Part shown: in pieces, positions 29,801-37,534 of the stretch | How the letters are laid out: every line of letters begins with the position of its first letter | Numbering within the stretch: the first letter of the stretch is position 1 | Assembly (NCBI RefSeq): GCF_010078385.1 | Contig: NZ_SIJC01000025.1 | Span: forward strand, 1 to 55,985 | Direction: 5' to 3' | Source: Chengkuizengella sediminis | GTDB taxonomy: Bacteria; Bacillota; Bacilli; Paenibacillales; KCTC-33759 | DNA length: 55,985 bases | Position numbers and translations under genes: made by a program | Notes under the pieces: model-generated | Told to the model about the DNA's origin: nothing | Database searches by the model: none | The model's input: the letters and a program-made list of their open reading frames with translations, nothing else

Positions 29801-29963
29801 CTTCTGATAAGTTATTTTGAGTGATTATTTTACGCAAGTTTTTCCATAGGTCTTCTTCTGATTTTAGATCGGGACGATAATTCCACTGATTATACCCTTC
29901 CCCTAACACATCAATCAGGCGGCGTTCCACTTCGGCTTCATCGTTATGCTTTATCTTTGTCAT
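26808..29963 (-). CDS. hsdR: Type I restriction endonuclease subunit R (HsdR)
   Basis: This is the motor and nuclease subunit of a type I restriction-modification complex. The N-terminal PD-(D/E)xK nuclease is 'RRFDVTLLINGLPIVQIELK' (Asp, then ExK). The SF2 translocase has Walker A 'WHATGSGKTLTSF', motif II 'VDECHRA', motif III 'FGFTGTPI' and motif VI 'QAFSRTNRTYPGK'. The C-terminal helical part contacts HsdM/HsdS. About 1050 residues is normal. ATG 29963 is preferred because AAAGGGGAG precedes it; the frame extends upstream to a weak TTG. It begins about 25 bp after the hsdS stop, completing an M-S-R operon. All motifs look intact. Confidence 0.95.
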   Translation of the reverse strand: MTKIKHNDEAEVERRLIDVLGEGYNQWNYRPDLKSEEDLWKNLRKIITQNNLSEVGEYPITDKEFDKIKTELLSKIQTPFDAARWLKGENGIARITIEREDVSLGSMSLVLYSNQDIGGGISTYEVVHQIAKQKASVDGRDRRFDVTLLINGLPIVQIELKQVSAKDGVFQAYNQIKKYAEEGIFRNNIFSTLQLFVISNEQTTRYFANAMPKNMHKKLVFSWRTKDNRKVENLYEFVKQVLNIPDAHRLISDYTIVSEEQDEKVLMVLHPYQIHAIEALFTSAMKHESGYVWHATGSGKTLTSFVSTKLLARKPGVDRTIMLIDRKDLDNQTTTEFTKFASEFNTGISSGNAKSNSLIVGTGSAKELSNTLLSDVNSNTVIITTRQKLESALRFAQKQEEKGTQRFKKLLGQHIVFVVDECHRALSAGGMDEIKKFFPKSTWFGFTGTPIFDVNKKQAKGQLARTTHDQYGEVLHTYTIKNALDDGAVLGFQVEHEDTIETTSLINSIFKQLRQNEKYAHFSDDEINEMIDQMDGIEKEAYLEPSTFERDKHIQKVIHKIFRPDNAYTKFDFQNGGPQKSAILTTSSIDMAKRYYHAIKKMTKDPEWLTKEFVGQPIRTGRTIEDSDFPRVAITYSIQENEDDSKQIQDEMKEIIKDYNDYYHTAWSIEDIERYNGDINNRLACKKAEFKKIGKQIDLVIVVDRLLTGFDAPTIQTLFVDRNLSYANLIQAFSRTNRTYPGKAKGLIVTFRKPSTMEQNVNDATKLYSQEQEESPLVYPTYDKSKKRFKKAHKTLKTLVPNPTEINEHSPLENRIEFVKAFQELNNAYEALITYDEYNDEMEKSKVLQDQVKTLEEYIGVYNTVKGSLVDEGSSDEPGPDFSDIEFYGENAIKIYDIDSTYIDRLLGTYSAHNQSIRDEIEKALQKLKKSEIVKEVYRTILNAFDTKEIDSEEDILVVKRRFFTDSYDKAIEEFTNTWFVEERELHSSAIQYVIGTEPIPNIGGIINSKQFDKYKAVHPDSKPLKYGPEMKRQWRKTLDEVIVPLNDELR

Positions 29964-29987
29964 GTTTCTCCCCTTTTTTCTATTCAA

Positions 29988-31253
29988 TTAGGCAAACAAC
30001 TTTTGTAAGAAAGCTTTTTTCGTTTCTTTCAGTGCATCTAATTCACGTTGATGAAGAGTGATAGTTTCTTCCATTTTTTCAAAGAAGTTTCCGATTTTGA
30101 TTTGTTCTTCTAATGATTTAGGGACTTGTACTTTTAACTGCGAGAGCGATTTTTGACTGACACCTTTAGCAGTACCTCCACTTGATAGTGATGATAATTC
30201 ATTAAACACTTTAGGAGAACAAAGCAATACTCTAAGAAAGTTATTAGTTATTTTGTTCTCATCGACATCAAATGCTATGGTTCTTTGGCTAAGAATATAT
30301 CCCTTATTATCAGGTACTTGAGCTACATTTCCCATGGGTGCTTCTGTCGTAAATAGTACCTGTCCTTGTTTTAATTCCCGTCCCCCCATCCATTTTTGAT
30401 ATAATTCTTCATCACCATAATGAGCATCAGCAGATGGATCTATGTACCCATTTTTTACATTCAAAGCAGATAGAGCCAAATAACCACTTTCACTCCATTC
30501 AAACCCGAGTTTTTTTGGAGTTCTACCTCTAAAATCTATAATATTTTTTATGTTATCAAAAAACTTACGCTCTTCCCATTCTCCCGTAAATCCTGGGAAA
30601 CGAACTTCCGGCACGGACTCCCCTTCTTTTGGGAACATTTTTTGCAAGAACCCCAGTTTTGTTTGTATGAGGGTCGTTAGTTCTTGCTGATGAAGAAAGA
30701 TAGTGTCATCTATTTTTTTGAAAAAGCTTCCTATTAGGGTTTGTTCTACTGGTTCAGGTAATATTATTGGAGTGTCTTTGGCTTGTTCAATAGTATAATG
30801 AGAGATTGTTCCAATATGTGTAATACTTGAAATATATTTACGTAATTGAGTCGTCACAAAATAAGAGTATAGAAAATATCCATCAATTTTATTTGCACTT
30901 TTAAGCCAGATCAAATCAGCATCTTTAAAATATAATGGTTCTGTATCTACTACGAGGTAAGGAATTCCTATAGTTCCTCCACCTGTTACTAATATATCTC
31001 CGGGTTGCACAAGACCAGATTTTTTAGAAAGCTCGTTGTATAAACTATATGAAATAAATGCTAGTGTATTTTTCTTTCCATAAAAGTTAGACACGACATC
31101 ACTTGATCTGAAAAAACGAACACCAGATGTTGTCCACTCATTTTTGTGAACTCGAGCCGCAGAAGATATTTTAATTAGGTCTCCCAACTTACGATGCTTC
31201 CATTCTTCAGTAAATTCCACAAATCGAATTTCTGGTGTATGTTTATTTCTCAC
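29988..31253 (-). CDS. hsdS: Type I restriction specificity subunit S (HsdS)
   Basis: This 421-residue protein has two target-recognition domains and two conserved coiled-coil repeats. The pattern 'PEIRFVEFTEEWKHRKLGDL' (half 1) recurs as 'PEVRFPGFTGEWEERKFFDN' (half 2), and each half ends in a helix ('FFKKIDDTIFLHQQELTTL', 'FFEKMEETITLHQRELDAL'). It sets the bipartite DNA target of the methylase and nuclease. GTG start behind GAGGTG; it overlaps the hsdM end by 11 bp. Both halves are full length, so the system is likely active. An hsdS-like relic upstream of hsdM may derive from an older specificity gene. Confidence 0.94.
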   Translation of the reverse strand: MRNKHTPEIRFVEFTEEWKHRKLGDLIKISSAARVHKNEWTTSGVRFFRSSDVVSNFYGKKNTLAFISYSLYNELSKKSGLVQPGDILVTGGGTIGIPYLVVDTEPLYFKDADLIWLKSANKIDGYFLYSYFVTTQLRKYISSITHIGTISHYTIEQAKDTPIILPEPVEQTLIGSFFKKIDDTIFLHQQELTTLIQTKLGFLQKMFPKEGESVPEVRFPGFTGEWEERKFFDNIKNIIDFRGRTPKKLGFEWSESGYLALSALNVKNGYIDPSADAHYGDEELYQKWMGGRELKQGQVLFTTEAPMGNVAQVPDNKGYILSQRTIAFDVDENKITNNFLRVLLCSPKVFNELSSLSSGGTAKGVSQKSLSQLKVQVPKSLEEQIKIGNFFEKMEETITLHQRELDALKETKKAFLQKLFA

Positions 31254-32835
31254 GATGAAACACCTCTAATGCTCCCTTAATCCATTCTACGTTTTCTTCA
31301 TCAAATTGTAGTGAAGAAATCATGTCATATAGGCTAGATTCTAGTTCTGCTTTTTCTTTTCGGATGTCTTGAATTGTTGAGCCTATTGTAGCCATATCAA
31401 CAGGTGCTTCTTCCTCAAAGGTATCTACGTAGCGAGGGATGTTCAAATTGAAATCATTCTCTTTGAGTTCCTCAAAGGAAGCGAGGTGGGCATATTTCTC
31501 CACATCTTCGCGCTTCTCATACGTTTCGGCAATCTTATCAATATTTTCTTTGGAAAGTTTATTTTGGTTCTTTCCTTTTATAAACTCATTACTTGCATCA
31601 ATAAATAAAACATCACGAGTGATACGATTTTTCTTCAAGATTATGACTGTTGTTGGAATCGATGTCCCAAAGAATAAGTTTGCTGGCATGCCAATTATGG
31701 AATAAATACTGCCATCTTCTAATAATTTCTTACGAATCACACCTTCTGCAGCTCCACGGAACAGTACCCCGTGTGGCAAGACGATTGCCATTGTTCCCGT
31801 ATCTTTCAAATGATAGAATCCATGTAAAAGAAAGGAAAAGTCTGCTTTTGATTTTGGCGCTAACTTCCCGTAACGATTGAAACGAGAATCATCTAAGAAT
31901 GTGTCATCTGCGGACCATTTCGCAGAGTAAGGTGGATTCATAAGGACCGAATCAAAGGTATAAGGCTCATCTGTCGGCCAATCTTTGTTCAATGTATCCC
32001 CATTTCGTAAACGTATATCTTCTTTATCAACCCCATGCAAGATCAGATTCATCTTCGCTAGATTATAGGTTGTTGTATTTAGTTCTTGTCCATGGTACTT
32101 TACACTATCTGGATGGTTAATATAGTTTCGAATATTCAACATCAAGGAACCTGATCCCATGGTTGGGTCATATACGCTAAACAATTTTTTATCTTCTTGA
32201 CCCATTGCGGCAATACGAGCCATCATGTCAGATACTTCATGAGGTGTATAGAATTCTCCAGCTTTCTTACCAGCTTCTGAAGCAAATTGACTAATCAAGA
32301 ACTCATAGGCATCCCCAATGACATCGCCATTATGGCCTATTACATCGATATCGTCTAGTTTCTTCAGTACTTCTGAAATGGTTATGTTTCTTTGTTGATC
32401 ATCTGATCCCAGTTTTTTTGAGTTCAAATCTATATCGTCAAACAATCCATTAAATTGGTCATATTTCGTAGACAAATCAATAAAGGCCTTGTTCAAGTCA
32501 TTCAACTGAAACGTGTTTTGTTTCGCTTGACTGGTTAATACATTGAATAAATACGCTGATTCAATATGATACCCCAATGTATCTACTAACGTTTCAATCA
32601 AATCATGTTTTTCCTCTTCATCTGCTAATAAATTCAGATACAATTGAGTTTGTTTTTCTTGTGTGTTGTATTCTTCCAGCGATTCATCTGCTATTTCAAC
32701 TACTTTTTCTAATAACTTATCAGATAAGTACTTATAAAAGATCAATCCTAATAAATAGTTTTTGTATTCTGATGCATCCATTTTGCTTCGCAAGTTGTCT
32801 GCGGCACTAAATAATTTTGAGTTTAATTCAGCCAT
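31243..32835 (-). CDS. hsdM: Type I restriction-modification methyltransferase subunit M (HsdM)
   Basis: This 530-residue N6-adenine methyltransferase has the helical N-terminal HsdM domain (1-150), then 'EFYTPHEVSDMM', the SAM-binding 'YDPTMGSGSLMLNI' and catalytic 'NPPYSAKW' motifs (about 190-290). The C-terminal helices bind HsdS. It protects host DNA and forms the M2S core. ATG behind GAGGAA. It is the first gene of the hsdMSR operon, with a degraded S-like gene just upstream. Confidence 0.95.
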   Translation of the reverse strand: MAELNSKLFSAADNLRSKMDASEYKNYLLGLIFYKYLSDKLLEKVVEIADESLEEYNTQEKQTQLYLNLLADEEEKHDLIETLVDTLGYHIESAYLFNVLTSQAKQNTFQLNDLNKAFIDLSTKYDQFNGLFDDIDLNSKKLGSDDQQRNITISEVLKKLDDIDVIGHNGDVIGDAYEFLISQFASEAGKKAGEFYTPHEVSDMMARIAAMGQEDKKLFSVYDPTMGSGSLMLNIRNYINHPDSVKYHGQELNTTTYNLAKMNLILHGVDKEDIRLRNGDTLNKDWPTDEPYTFDSVLMNPPYSAKWSADDTFLDDSRFNRYGKLAPKSKADFSFLLHGFYHLKDTGTMAIVLPHGVLFRGAAEGVIRKKLLEDGSIYSIIGMPANLFFGTSIPTTVIILKKNRITRDVLFIDASNEFIKGKNQNKLSKENIDKIAETYEKREDVEKYAHLASFEELKENDFNLNIPRYVDTFEEEAPVDMATIGSTIQDIRKEKAELESSLYDMISSLQFDEENVEWIKGALEVFHREK

Positions 32836-32854
32836 ATTGAGTTCCTCACTTTTT

Positions 32855-33208
32855 CTATGATTGTTCTAATTGCTTCAATACTTCTAAATAAAGTTGCTCT
32901 TCAAGTTCTGCTTGTTTCTTTTGCCAAAGCTAAGCGCTTTTTCAAAAAGAAATAAGCTTTTCCAATCGTCCGTTGTTTCTCAATACTTGGTAACTCGATT
33001 TCAACTCTTTTAAAATCGCTGAAGTTAATTTTGGCACAGTACTTCCTTGCATGGAAATTGCCATTTGCTTTTTCATTGAGTATGATTCATTCAACGCATA
33101 ACATAAATAGCCGCTATCCAAATGATCATGTTCAATAATAAGTTTAGCAAAGTTTTGGTTTATAATCTTCCCTTGGTTTCTACTATTCGATAATAAAATT
33201 AGTTTCAA
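32855..33208 (-). pseudogene. HsdS-like C-terminal relic with two frameshifts
   Basis: Three overlapping frames together give a typical S-subunit C-terminus: 'HLDSGYLCYALNES ... GSTVPKLTSAILKEL', then in the next frame 'IELPSIEKQRTIGKAYFF', then in the third 'LWQKKQAELEEQLYLEVL'. Reading one frame gives only an 88-residue product with no ribosome binding site, so the gene is broken by two single-base indels. Its stop lies about 20 bp before hsdM. Small S-like genes in this position are seen next to other hsdM genes; this one is no longer intact. Confidence 0.75.
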
Positions 33209-33687
33209 TATTAGTGATAAAAGTAATCAAATCAAAAAAAGCACATTTAAAGTAGTTATTATTCGTTTTTTTCGTAGGCTCAATCGATTAATTTAATCAA
33301 GAACTTTCGGTCATTTCACTTTTTTCGGTACCCTACAAATAGAGGGTAGATTCGTTGACCACGGTAATACTTTATCCATTAAGATTTATTATTCATAGTT
33401 TTAAGGATGAAAATTATTTAGCTAATAAAATACTACTTGTTTCTCAAGGTGAATAAGATATATTCACTTAATATTCCTTTCCATTAAAACATATATAAGT
33501 GTTGATTTAAATTAAAGTTTGATCTAAAAATTCATGCAAACTAGTATTCTATGGCAAACAAAAAGAATCCATTTTGAAAAAAAGATTGATCAAAATGGAT
33601 TCTAGAATCAAACTTTCCTTTAAAATTACAACGTATTATTCGTAGTGGAATTTCCTTTCCAATTATAATATCTCGATCATTGCTTCA
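33209..33687. other. Intergenic region with a dispersed hairpin repeat
   Basis: No gene is visible. TACCCT ... AGGGTA (about 33330-33350) is a small hairpin. 33515-33612 holds copy 2 of the dispersed AGAATCCATTTTG repeat. Confidence 0.5.
33515..33612. repeat. Dispersed hairpin repeat, copy 2
   Basis: Same core as at 26584: TATGGCAAACAAAAAGAATC, then an inverted repeat AATCCATTTTG ... CAAAATGGATT around AAAAAAAGATTGAT. The left flank (AGTTTGATC-AAAAAT-CA-GCAAAC) matches the 47-kb copy. It separates the hsd locus from a membrane-protein gene. Confidence 0.8.
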
Positions 33688-34452
33688 TTACTTTGAATTA
33701 GCTTCCATATATTTTATTAGTCTATTGTCTTTAGGATAATAAACGTAAAAGGGAAAATAATTTTTAGTTCTATTAGAGTGTGGATATTCTTTAAGGATAT
33801 GCCTTTCATGATCTATTGTATAAACAAAATGGAGTTCAGCTAAAGTCTTTTCTATCTCATCATCAGAAATCTTTAATATTTGATAGACTTTAGGATTTAT
33901 TTTATTAAAATAACGGAAAATAGATATATATGTATATAAAAGAGTCAAATAAATTATAAACCACGCTATGAAATATAAGAATATTTTTGCGTTAGAATTA
34001 TCATAGAAATTTGTTGTTAGATATTCATTTTTTGTATTCATTCCTATTAATACAGTAAAAACTAAAACACTAATCCCATTAATCGCAAGTATTATATTGG
34101 TGATTTTCCTTAGTCTAAAATGCAGAGTTGAAAATATAGAAATTATAAAAACAACAACTAAAATCAAAATTGAAATCAAAATTGTAAATACCGTTATAGG
34201 AGTAATAATTTTATCTATAGTTTTAAAGATAGGACTATCAATATTGTAGTTAATAATGTGAATAAAACCAATTATTATACAGCTAATGAATAAAATATCT
34301 ATAAAATTATCCCATACCCTCTTATTAATGGGTGTCAAGATTATTTCTGCTACAGTCTTATTGATTACAGATGTAATTGTTCTTATTAACACAAGTATAA
34401 TACCTAATATTGGGAGATAAATACTTACTGCATCATTTATTAATTCATTCAT
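33688..34452 (-). CDS. Multi-pass membrane protein of unknown function
   Basis: This 254-residue protein has about five hydrophobic segments (about 8-30, 45-68, 78-108, 118-140, 157-183). A soluble C-terminal tail of ~70 residues follows ('ISDDEIEKTLAELHFVYTID', 'YPHSNRTKNYFPFYVYYPKD'). I recognise no family. It has no catalytic motif and no partner gene; both flanks are non-coding with repeats. Ribosome binding site AAAGGG about 10 nt before ATG. The tail resembles small sensor or immunity domains only in a general way. Confidence 0.65.
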   Translation of the reverse strand: MNELINDAVSIYLPILGIILVLIRTITSVINKTVAEIILTPINKRVWDNFIDILFISCIIIGFIHIINYNIDSPIFKTIDKIITPITVFTILISILILVVVFIISIFSTLHFRLRKITNIILAINGISVLVFTVLIGMNTKNEYLTTNFYDNSNAKIFLYFIAWFIIYLTLLYTYISIFRYFNKINPKVYQILKISDDEIEKTLAELHFVYTIDHERHILKEYPHSNRTKNYFPFYVYYPKDNRLIKYMEANSK

Positions 34453-35076
34453 TTCTTGTAATCCCTTTCCCTAATTTTTAATCACCTATGTTCATATTCT
34501 TTTACCTCTTTTTTCGTAATTACTTTCGACAAAAACTGATAATTTTCCTCTCATTCTACAAAACAAGCAGGAATCAAACGCCATTTCGTTGATGTTCCTC
34601 CTCATTAGTCTCGCATTATTATTTTAAGATACTTCAATCCTTTTTTTCCAAAGCTAAACCAATTTAAGTAAAATGTTGCTTACTACATGAAAAATATGTA
34701 TATAAATTTCATAAAAATAGTCCTTTATTCATATAAATTTAGTTCAAAAAGTTTACCTTCATTACTTGGACTAAAATTTAAATTATTACATTAATGTAGA
34801 TTTTATTAAGTCTCTGTTATAGAATAGGAAGTATCCACAGTCTTTTACTCCTTTTAAAGATTTCTGTGGTTTATAGTCTTGTGTTTACCTTTTGGTAAAT
34901 ATGTTTATGGGCAATGCTGTACTTGGGGAAGTACAGTAGAGGAGGAGAGGACTTGTTTGGGGGGGGCCCCAATCGCTAAAGTCCTTTCTTCCTTTTTTAT
35001 TTATTAAATGAATACTTTGGTTATTTTTTCTAAAATATTAGGTTATAAGTTATACCTCCTTTATATTTTAATTCGT
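34453..35076. other. Long intergenic region
   Basis: There is no credible gene. The first 350 bp are plain AT-rich sequence; the last part contains a run of hairpins on the plus strand (described as a candidate ncRNA at 34823-35010). Confidence 0.5.
34823..35010 (+). ncRNA. Candidate structured RNA ending in an intrinsic terminator
   Basis: Four hairpins follow each other on the plus strand: CCACAG ... CTGTGG (about 34836-34869), TTTACC-TTTT-GGTAAA (about 34886-34901), CTGTACTT-GGGG-AAGTACAG (about 34917-34936), and a two-part terminator stem. The terminator is GGACTT ... AAGTCC with GGGG ... GCCCC inside, followed by TTTCTTCCTTTTTT (about 34948-35000). No open frame fits. Strong hairpins with a final T tract suggest a short stable RNA; the promoter is not clear. 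The GGGGGGGGCCCC loop is unusual in this AT-rich DNA. Confidence 0.4.
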
Positions 35077-35352
35077 TTAATGACGAATGACATTTTCACT
35101 ATCAATGATATCTAAAGACTTTATAAACCCTATCGCAATAAATTCTAAGAGTTCATAAATATCTCCATTATCTTTTTCAACTTTAAGAATTTGTTTTTCT
35201 ACTAGTTTTTGATGTTTATAATCTAATCCTAAAATAATCAAAACAACAGTTTTAGCGTGTATATAACGCTCAAATCCATTAATCTTAATAACAAACAAAC
35301 GATTATCTAAGGCTTTGCCATCAAAATATGTTTTTAAATTCGCCATCAGCAT
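35077..35352 (-). CDS. Unknown 91-residue protein
   Basis: Its ATG overlaps the stop of the preceding small gene (ATGCTGATG), so the two are translationally coupled. The protein is mixed helix/strand, starts 'MLMANLKTYFDGKALDNR' and has a hydrophobic 'HAKTVVLIILGLDYKHQ' stretch followed by a basic and then an acidic helix. No signal peptide, membrane anchor or cysteine motif; no family recognised. It is the second gene behind RNA leader copy 1. Confidence 0.6.
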   Translation of the reverse strand: MLMANLKTYFDGKALDNRLFVIKINGFERYIHAKTVVLIILGLDYKHQKLVEKQILKVEKDNGDIYELLEFIAIGFIKSLDIIDSENVIRH

Positions 35353-35552
35353 ACATACCTTAATAAATATATTTCTTTTTTATTAAATGTAAAATCTTGC
35401 TTCTCTAAATCAGGAATATGTGAAGCCAGGACAGTTGTATTTTGATCTAAAGAAAATGTATCATCAGTTACATTTACAATCCTACCTTTGAAACATCCTA
35501 TATTATTAATAGTGACAACTACTTCATTATTGAGTGTTAATATATCTGTCAT
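35346..35552 (-). CDS. Unknown 68-residue protein behind RNA leader 1
   Basis: ATG 35552 is preceded by AAGGAGGGTG at ideal spacing; the frame extends upstream only through a weak TTG. The product is small and beta-rich ('NNEVVVTINNIGCFKGRIVN', 'DDTFSLDQNTTVLASHIPDL'), compatible with an Sm/SH3-like or OB-like barrel, but no family is recognised. The first base of its ribosome binding site lies about 40 nt after the intrinsic terminator of a ~460-nt leader RNA. Expression should therefore depend on read-through. Confidence 0.65.
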   Translation of the reverse strand: MTDILTLNNEVVVTINNIGCFKGRIVNVTDDTFSLDQNTTVLASHIPDLEKQDFTFNKKEIYLLRYVC

Positions 35553-35605
35553 AATATTCACCCTCCTTATATTCAACAGTAATATCTTGATGAAATTAAA
35601 TGTGT

Positions 35606-35646
35606 AAAAAAAGACCGCAAAACTCTAAAAAGAGTTCATACGATCT
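35606..35646 (-). terminator. Intrinsic terminator closing leader 1
   Basis: On the minus strand AGATCG ... CGGTCT encloses GAACTC ... AGAGTT and is followed by seven T. It is nearly identical to the terminator of leader 3 and ends 53 nt before the ATG of the 68-aa gene. Confidence 0.8.
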
Positions 35647-36074
35647 TTTGACTAGCAAACGTTACTGGTTGCCTTATATACTTCAACTTTTTCGTCCAAC
35701 GTCATATTTATTTAAAGGATAGGGATCACCCCTTGTCCTATAATAAAATACGACAAGGGACTCCCTCCCTTCTTAAATTTAAATGCAAAAAAAGTATGCT
35801 TCAATTAACAACACACTTTGTTTCTTTAGTTCAAGTCTCTGTTTAAATCAGCACCTGAAGTAAGTATAATTTTTTGTTTCTCTCATTTTATCAGCGAGTA
35901 TCATCCTATTTTGATACATGAGAACGTCGCTTATTTCAAAACATTTCTATTTTGAACTTGACCCGTTATCAATTGATACTTGGGTTATCTATTTGAAAAA
36001 TAGACTTCCTCTCTTTTTAGAAAAGAGATATTCACCACATCCTGCGCATAGGAGAAGAATGGAATGAACAATAT
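35606..36074 (-). ncRNA. Long structured leader RNA, copy 1
   Basis: A transcript from the promoter at 36081-36109 would run about 465 nt to a terminator at 35606-35646. In transcript order: hairpin CTCTTTTC-TAAAAAGAG; TCTATTT-TTC-AAATAGA; ACCC-aag-TATCAATTGATA-ac-GGGT; TTCAAAA ... TTTTGAA. Next is a pseudoknot in which AGCGA (35927-35931) pairs with TCGCT (35893-35897), while GTTCTC (35920-35925) pairs with the GAGA-GAAAC block (35877-35884). Then come GTGTGTT ... AGCATAC, the GGGAGTCCCTTGTC ... GACAAGGGG-TGATCCC hairpin, GGCAA ... TTGCT, and the terminator. Copies 2 and 3 keep these helices with paired changes. No open frame. It leads the 68-aa/91-aa gene pair. Confidence 0.75.
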
Positions 36075-36080
36075 AGTTAG

Positions 36081-36109
36081 ATTATATATTTTTTTAGATA
36101 ATATATCAA
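36081..36109 (-). promoter_or_regulatory. Sigma-A promoter of leader 1
   Basis: TTGATA (36109-36104) and TATAAT (36086-36081) with exactly 17 nt between. The same boxes and spacing precede leaders 2 and 3. Confidence 0.85.
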
Positions 36110-36240
36110 TCTATTATTTATATTACCAAGCAATCAAATTTAACAATCTCCAGGTATATAAATGAATATTTTTTTCTACTAAAAAATGTCAAAATATGTA
36201 ATTATATGAGTGTGTATGTCTAAATAAAAGGAGTTAGTGA

Positions 36241-36405
36241 ATGATCTGGATTATACCATTGTTGTGGTTTATATTTACTGCTAGTTTTTCAATTGCTTCG
36301 ATAGTGTTAAGCTTTCGTTTGAATGAATGGTCGGTTACATTCTTATTATCTTTGGTTGTTTTCACCAGCTTTGAACACTCCCACCACTTAACGCTTTGCA
36401 TTTGA
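36241..36405 (+). pseudogene. Membrane-protein fragment cut by an IS200/IS605 end
   Basis: ATG 36241 has a strong AAAAGGAG site. The first 44 codons give a membrane helix pair ('IPLLWFIFTASFSIASIVLS', 'FLLSLVVFTSF'). The frame then enters the IS200/IS605 right end at about 36371 ('EHSHHLTLCI') and stops. The native C-terminus is gone, so this is a truncated gene. Confidence 0.65.
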
Positions 36406-36545
36406 AGTGGGGGATTCCTAAGTACAGAAACCTAATGGTCTCTAATGGATTAGGCTATCCCCGTAGTTCCTACGGTTAAGAGACGAATGGTTTCGTTTCT
36501 AAGATTAAGTCCTGCGTTAATATCTCGATTTATATATGTAATTCC
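36371..36545 (-). mobile_element. IS200/IS605 right end with tnpB 3' remnant and omega-RNA region
   Basis: From TGAACACTCCC (36371) to the CTCGAT at about 36531 the sequence is nearly identical to 55666-55831, the right end of the tnpB copy at the window edge. It contains the end hairpin (CCCACCACTTAA ... TTGAAGTGGG), the AGTTCCTACGGTTAAGAGAC segment and the last tnpB codons. It then diverges abruptly. It is a deletion remnant; its partner left end and tnpB 5' end lie near 37235-37476. Confidence 0.8.
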
Positions 36546-36660
36546 ACTAATTAAATGAATATAGGATAGTAAAATAACACATTTTATTATCCTATATATA
36601 TAAATTAAGATAAATGCTTCAACTAACGCATCCCTTTATTTTAATAACTATTGCTTTTTA

Positions 36661-37152
36661 TCATATATTTTTATTGATTATATCCTCTGGACCAAACACT
36701 GCTAACCCATCACTCGGACAGGCAACTACTTCCCAACTTTCATTATTTTGTGATGAACAATATACACCGACTTGCCAACTCTCATATTGTTCGTGATGTC
36801 CCCATATGAAGAGAACTTCTCCCGTTTCAAATGTCATAGATAAATGAGGACTAACATTGCCTAAAGAAACATCAACTATCTTTTTCAATCTCAACTCACA
36901 TAGTAATTTTGAAGCCTCAATCCAATCTAATTTAGGTAAGTCATCAAGTAATGGAGTTTTATTAGGCATTGATTTATATATGGAAAATTCACTTTCAATG
37001 TTTATATAAATCTGCCCATCAATTCGATTTGAATTTTTTTCGTTATCCGAAAGAAGGAGTTTCATGCCATAAAAATTAATCCCCTTTATCTTTGCACCGA
37101 TACATAGAAAGGACAAAGCATTCTGACCAGCGATTCTGTCTTCCTTATCCAA
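36661..37152 (-). CDS. Unknown 163-residue protein, immunity-like
   Basis: TTG 37152 behind AAAGGGGG opens a soluble protein. Its first half ends in 'GQIYINIESEFSIYK'. Its second half has 'LSMTFETGEVLFIWGHHEQY' and 'SWQVGVYCSSQNNESWEVVA', a pattern I associate with small immunity-type proteins (beta strands, Trp-rich, acidic), without a firm family. It sits inside a broken IS200/IS605 element, between tnpB 5' and 3' remnants, in the same orientation, and may be cargo carried or captured by the element. Confidence 0.6.
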   Translation of the reverse strand: MDKEDRIAGQNALSFLCIGAKIKGINFYGMKLLLSDNEKNSNRIDGQIYINIESEFSIYKSMPNKTPLLDDLPKLDWIEASKLLCELRLKKIVDVSLGNVSPHLSMTFETGEVLFIWGHHEQYESWQVGVYCSSQNNESWEVVACPSDGLAVFGPEDIINKNI

Positions 37153-37315
37153 GTAGTAACCCCCTTTGCTTTATTTGTTTAAAGAATACACCTGTTTTAT
37201 ATACGGTCACATTTGATAAACCCGCCTTCTTTGCAACCACATTCGTTTTATGGATTAGGATTTCTTGTTTCTTTGTAGGATAGATGCGAAATTTATAGGC
37301 TTTATTGACTAACAT
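37145..37315 (-). pseudogene. tnpB N-terminal remnant
   Basis: ATG 37315 (site GAGGTGGGG) opens with 'MLVNKAYKFRIYPTKKQEI', the standard N-terminus of IS200/IS605 TnpB. After about 24 codons the sequence leaves TnpB ('NVVAKKAGLSNVTVYKTG') and stops at 37145, overlapping the start of the 163-aa gene. The RuvC domain is absent, so it is a relic. Confidence 0.75.
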
Positions 37316-37381
37316 TTCCCCACCTCGCTTAGTTTCATTTTACAACAAAAAGGAAATGATTACAAACGTTTGTTCGAGTGT

Positions 37382-37476
37382 GCAGATGCATTCATCCCCC
37401 ACTTAACTTTCACTCGTTTCACATTGTTTCACTTTGAAGTTGGGGATCATCTGCTAGGAACAGATAAATATCATAG
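37382..37476 (-). mobile_element. Putative IS200/IS605 left end
   Basis: GCAGATG (37382-37388) and CATCTGC (37448-37454) flank ATCCCCCACTT ... AAGTTGGGGAT, giving a long imperfect hairpin of the subterminal kind used by TnpA of IS200/IS605. A TTAC target tetranucleotide (minus strand, 37480-37477) follows outside. It lies about 65 bp upstream of the tnpB start remnant, as expected for a left end. Confidence 0.55.
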
Positions 37477-37534
37477 GTAATATACTCTTCTATAACCTAC
37501 ATAAATCTTTTAGAACAACTAAACTACGTAACTA

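Noticed and set aside
34901-34960. Tiny plus-strand peptides (12 aa and 8 aa) in the hairpin region, as type I toxin
   Set aside because: Too short and without hydrophobic toxin character.
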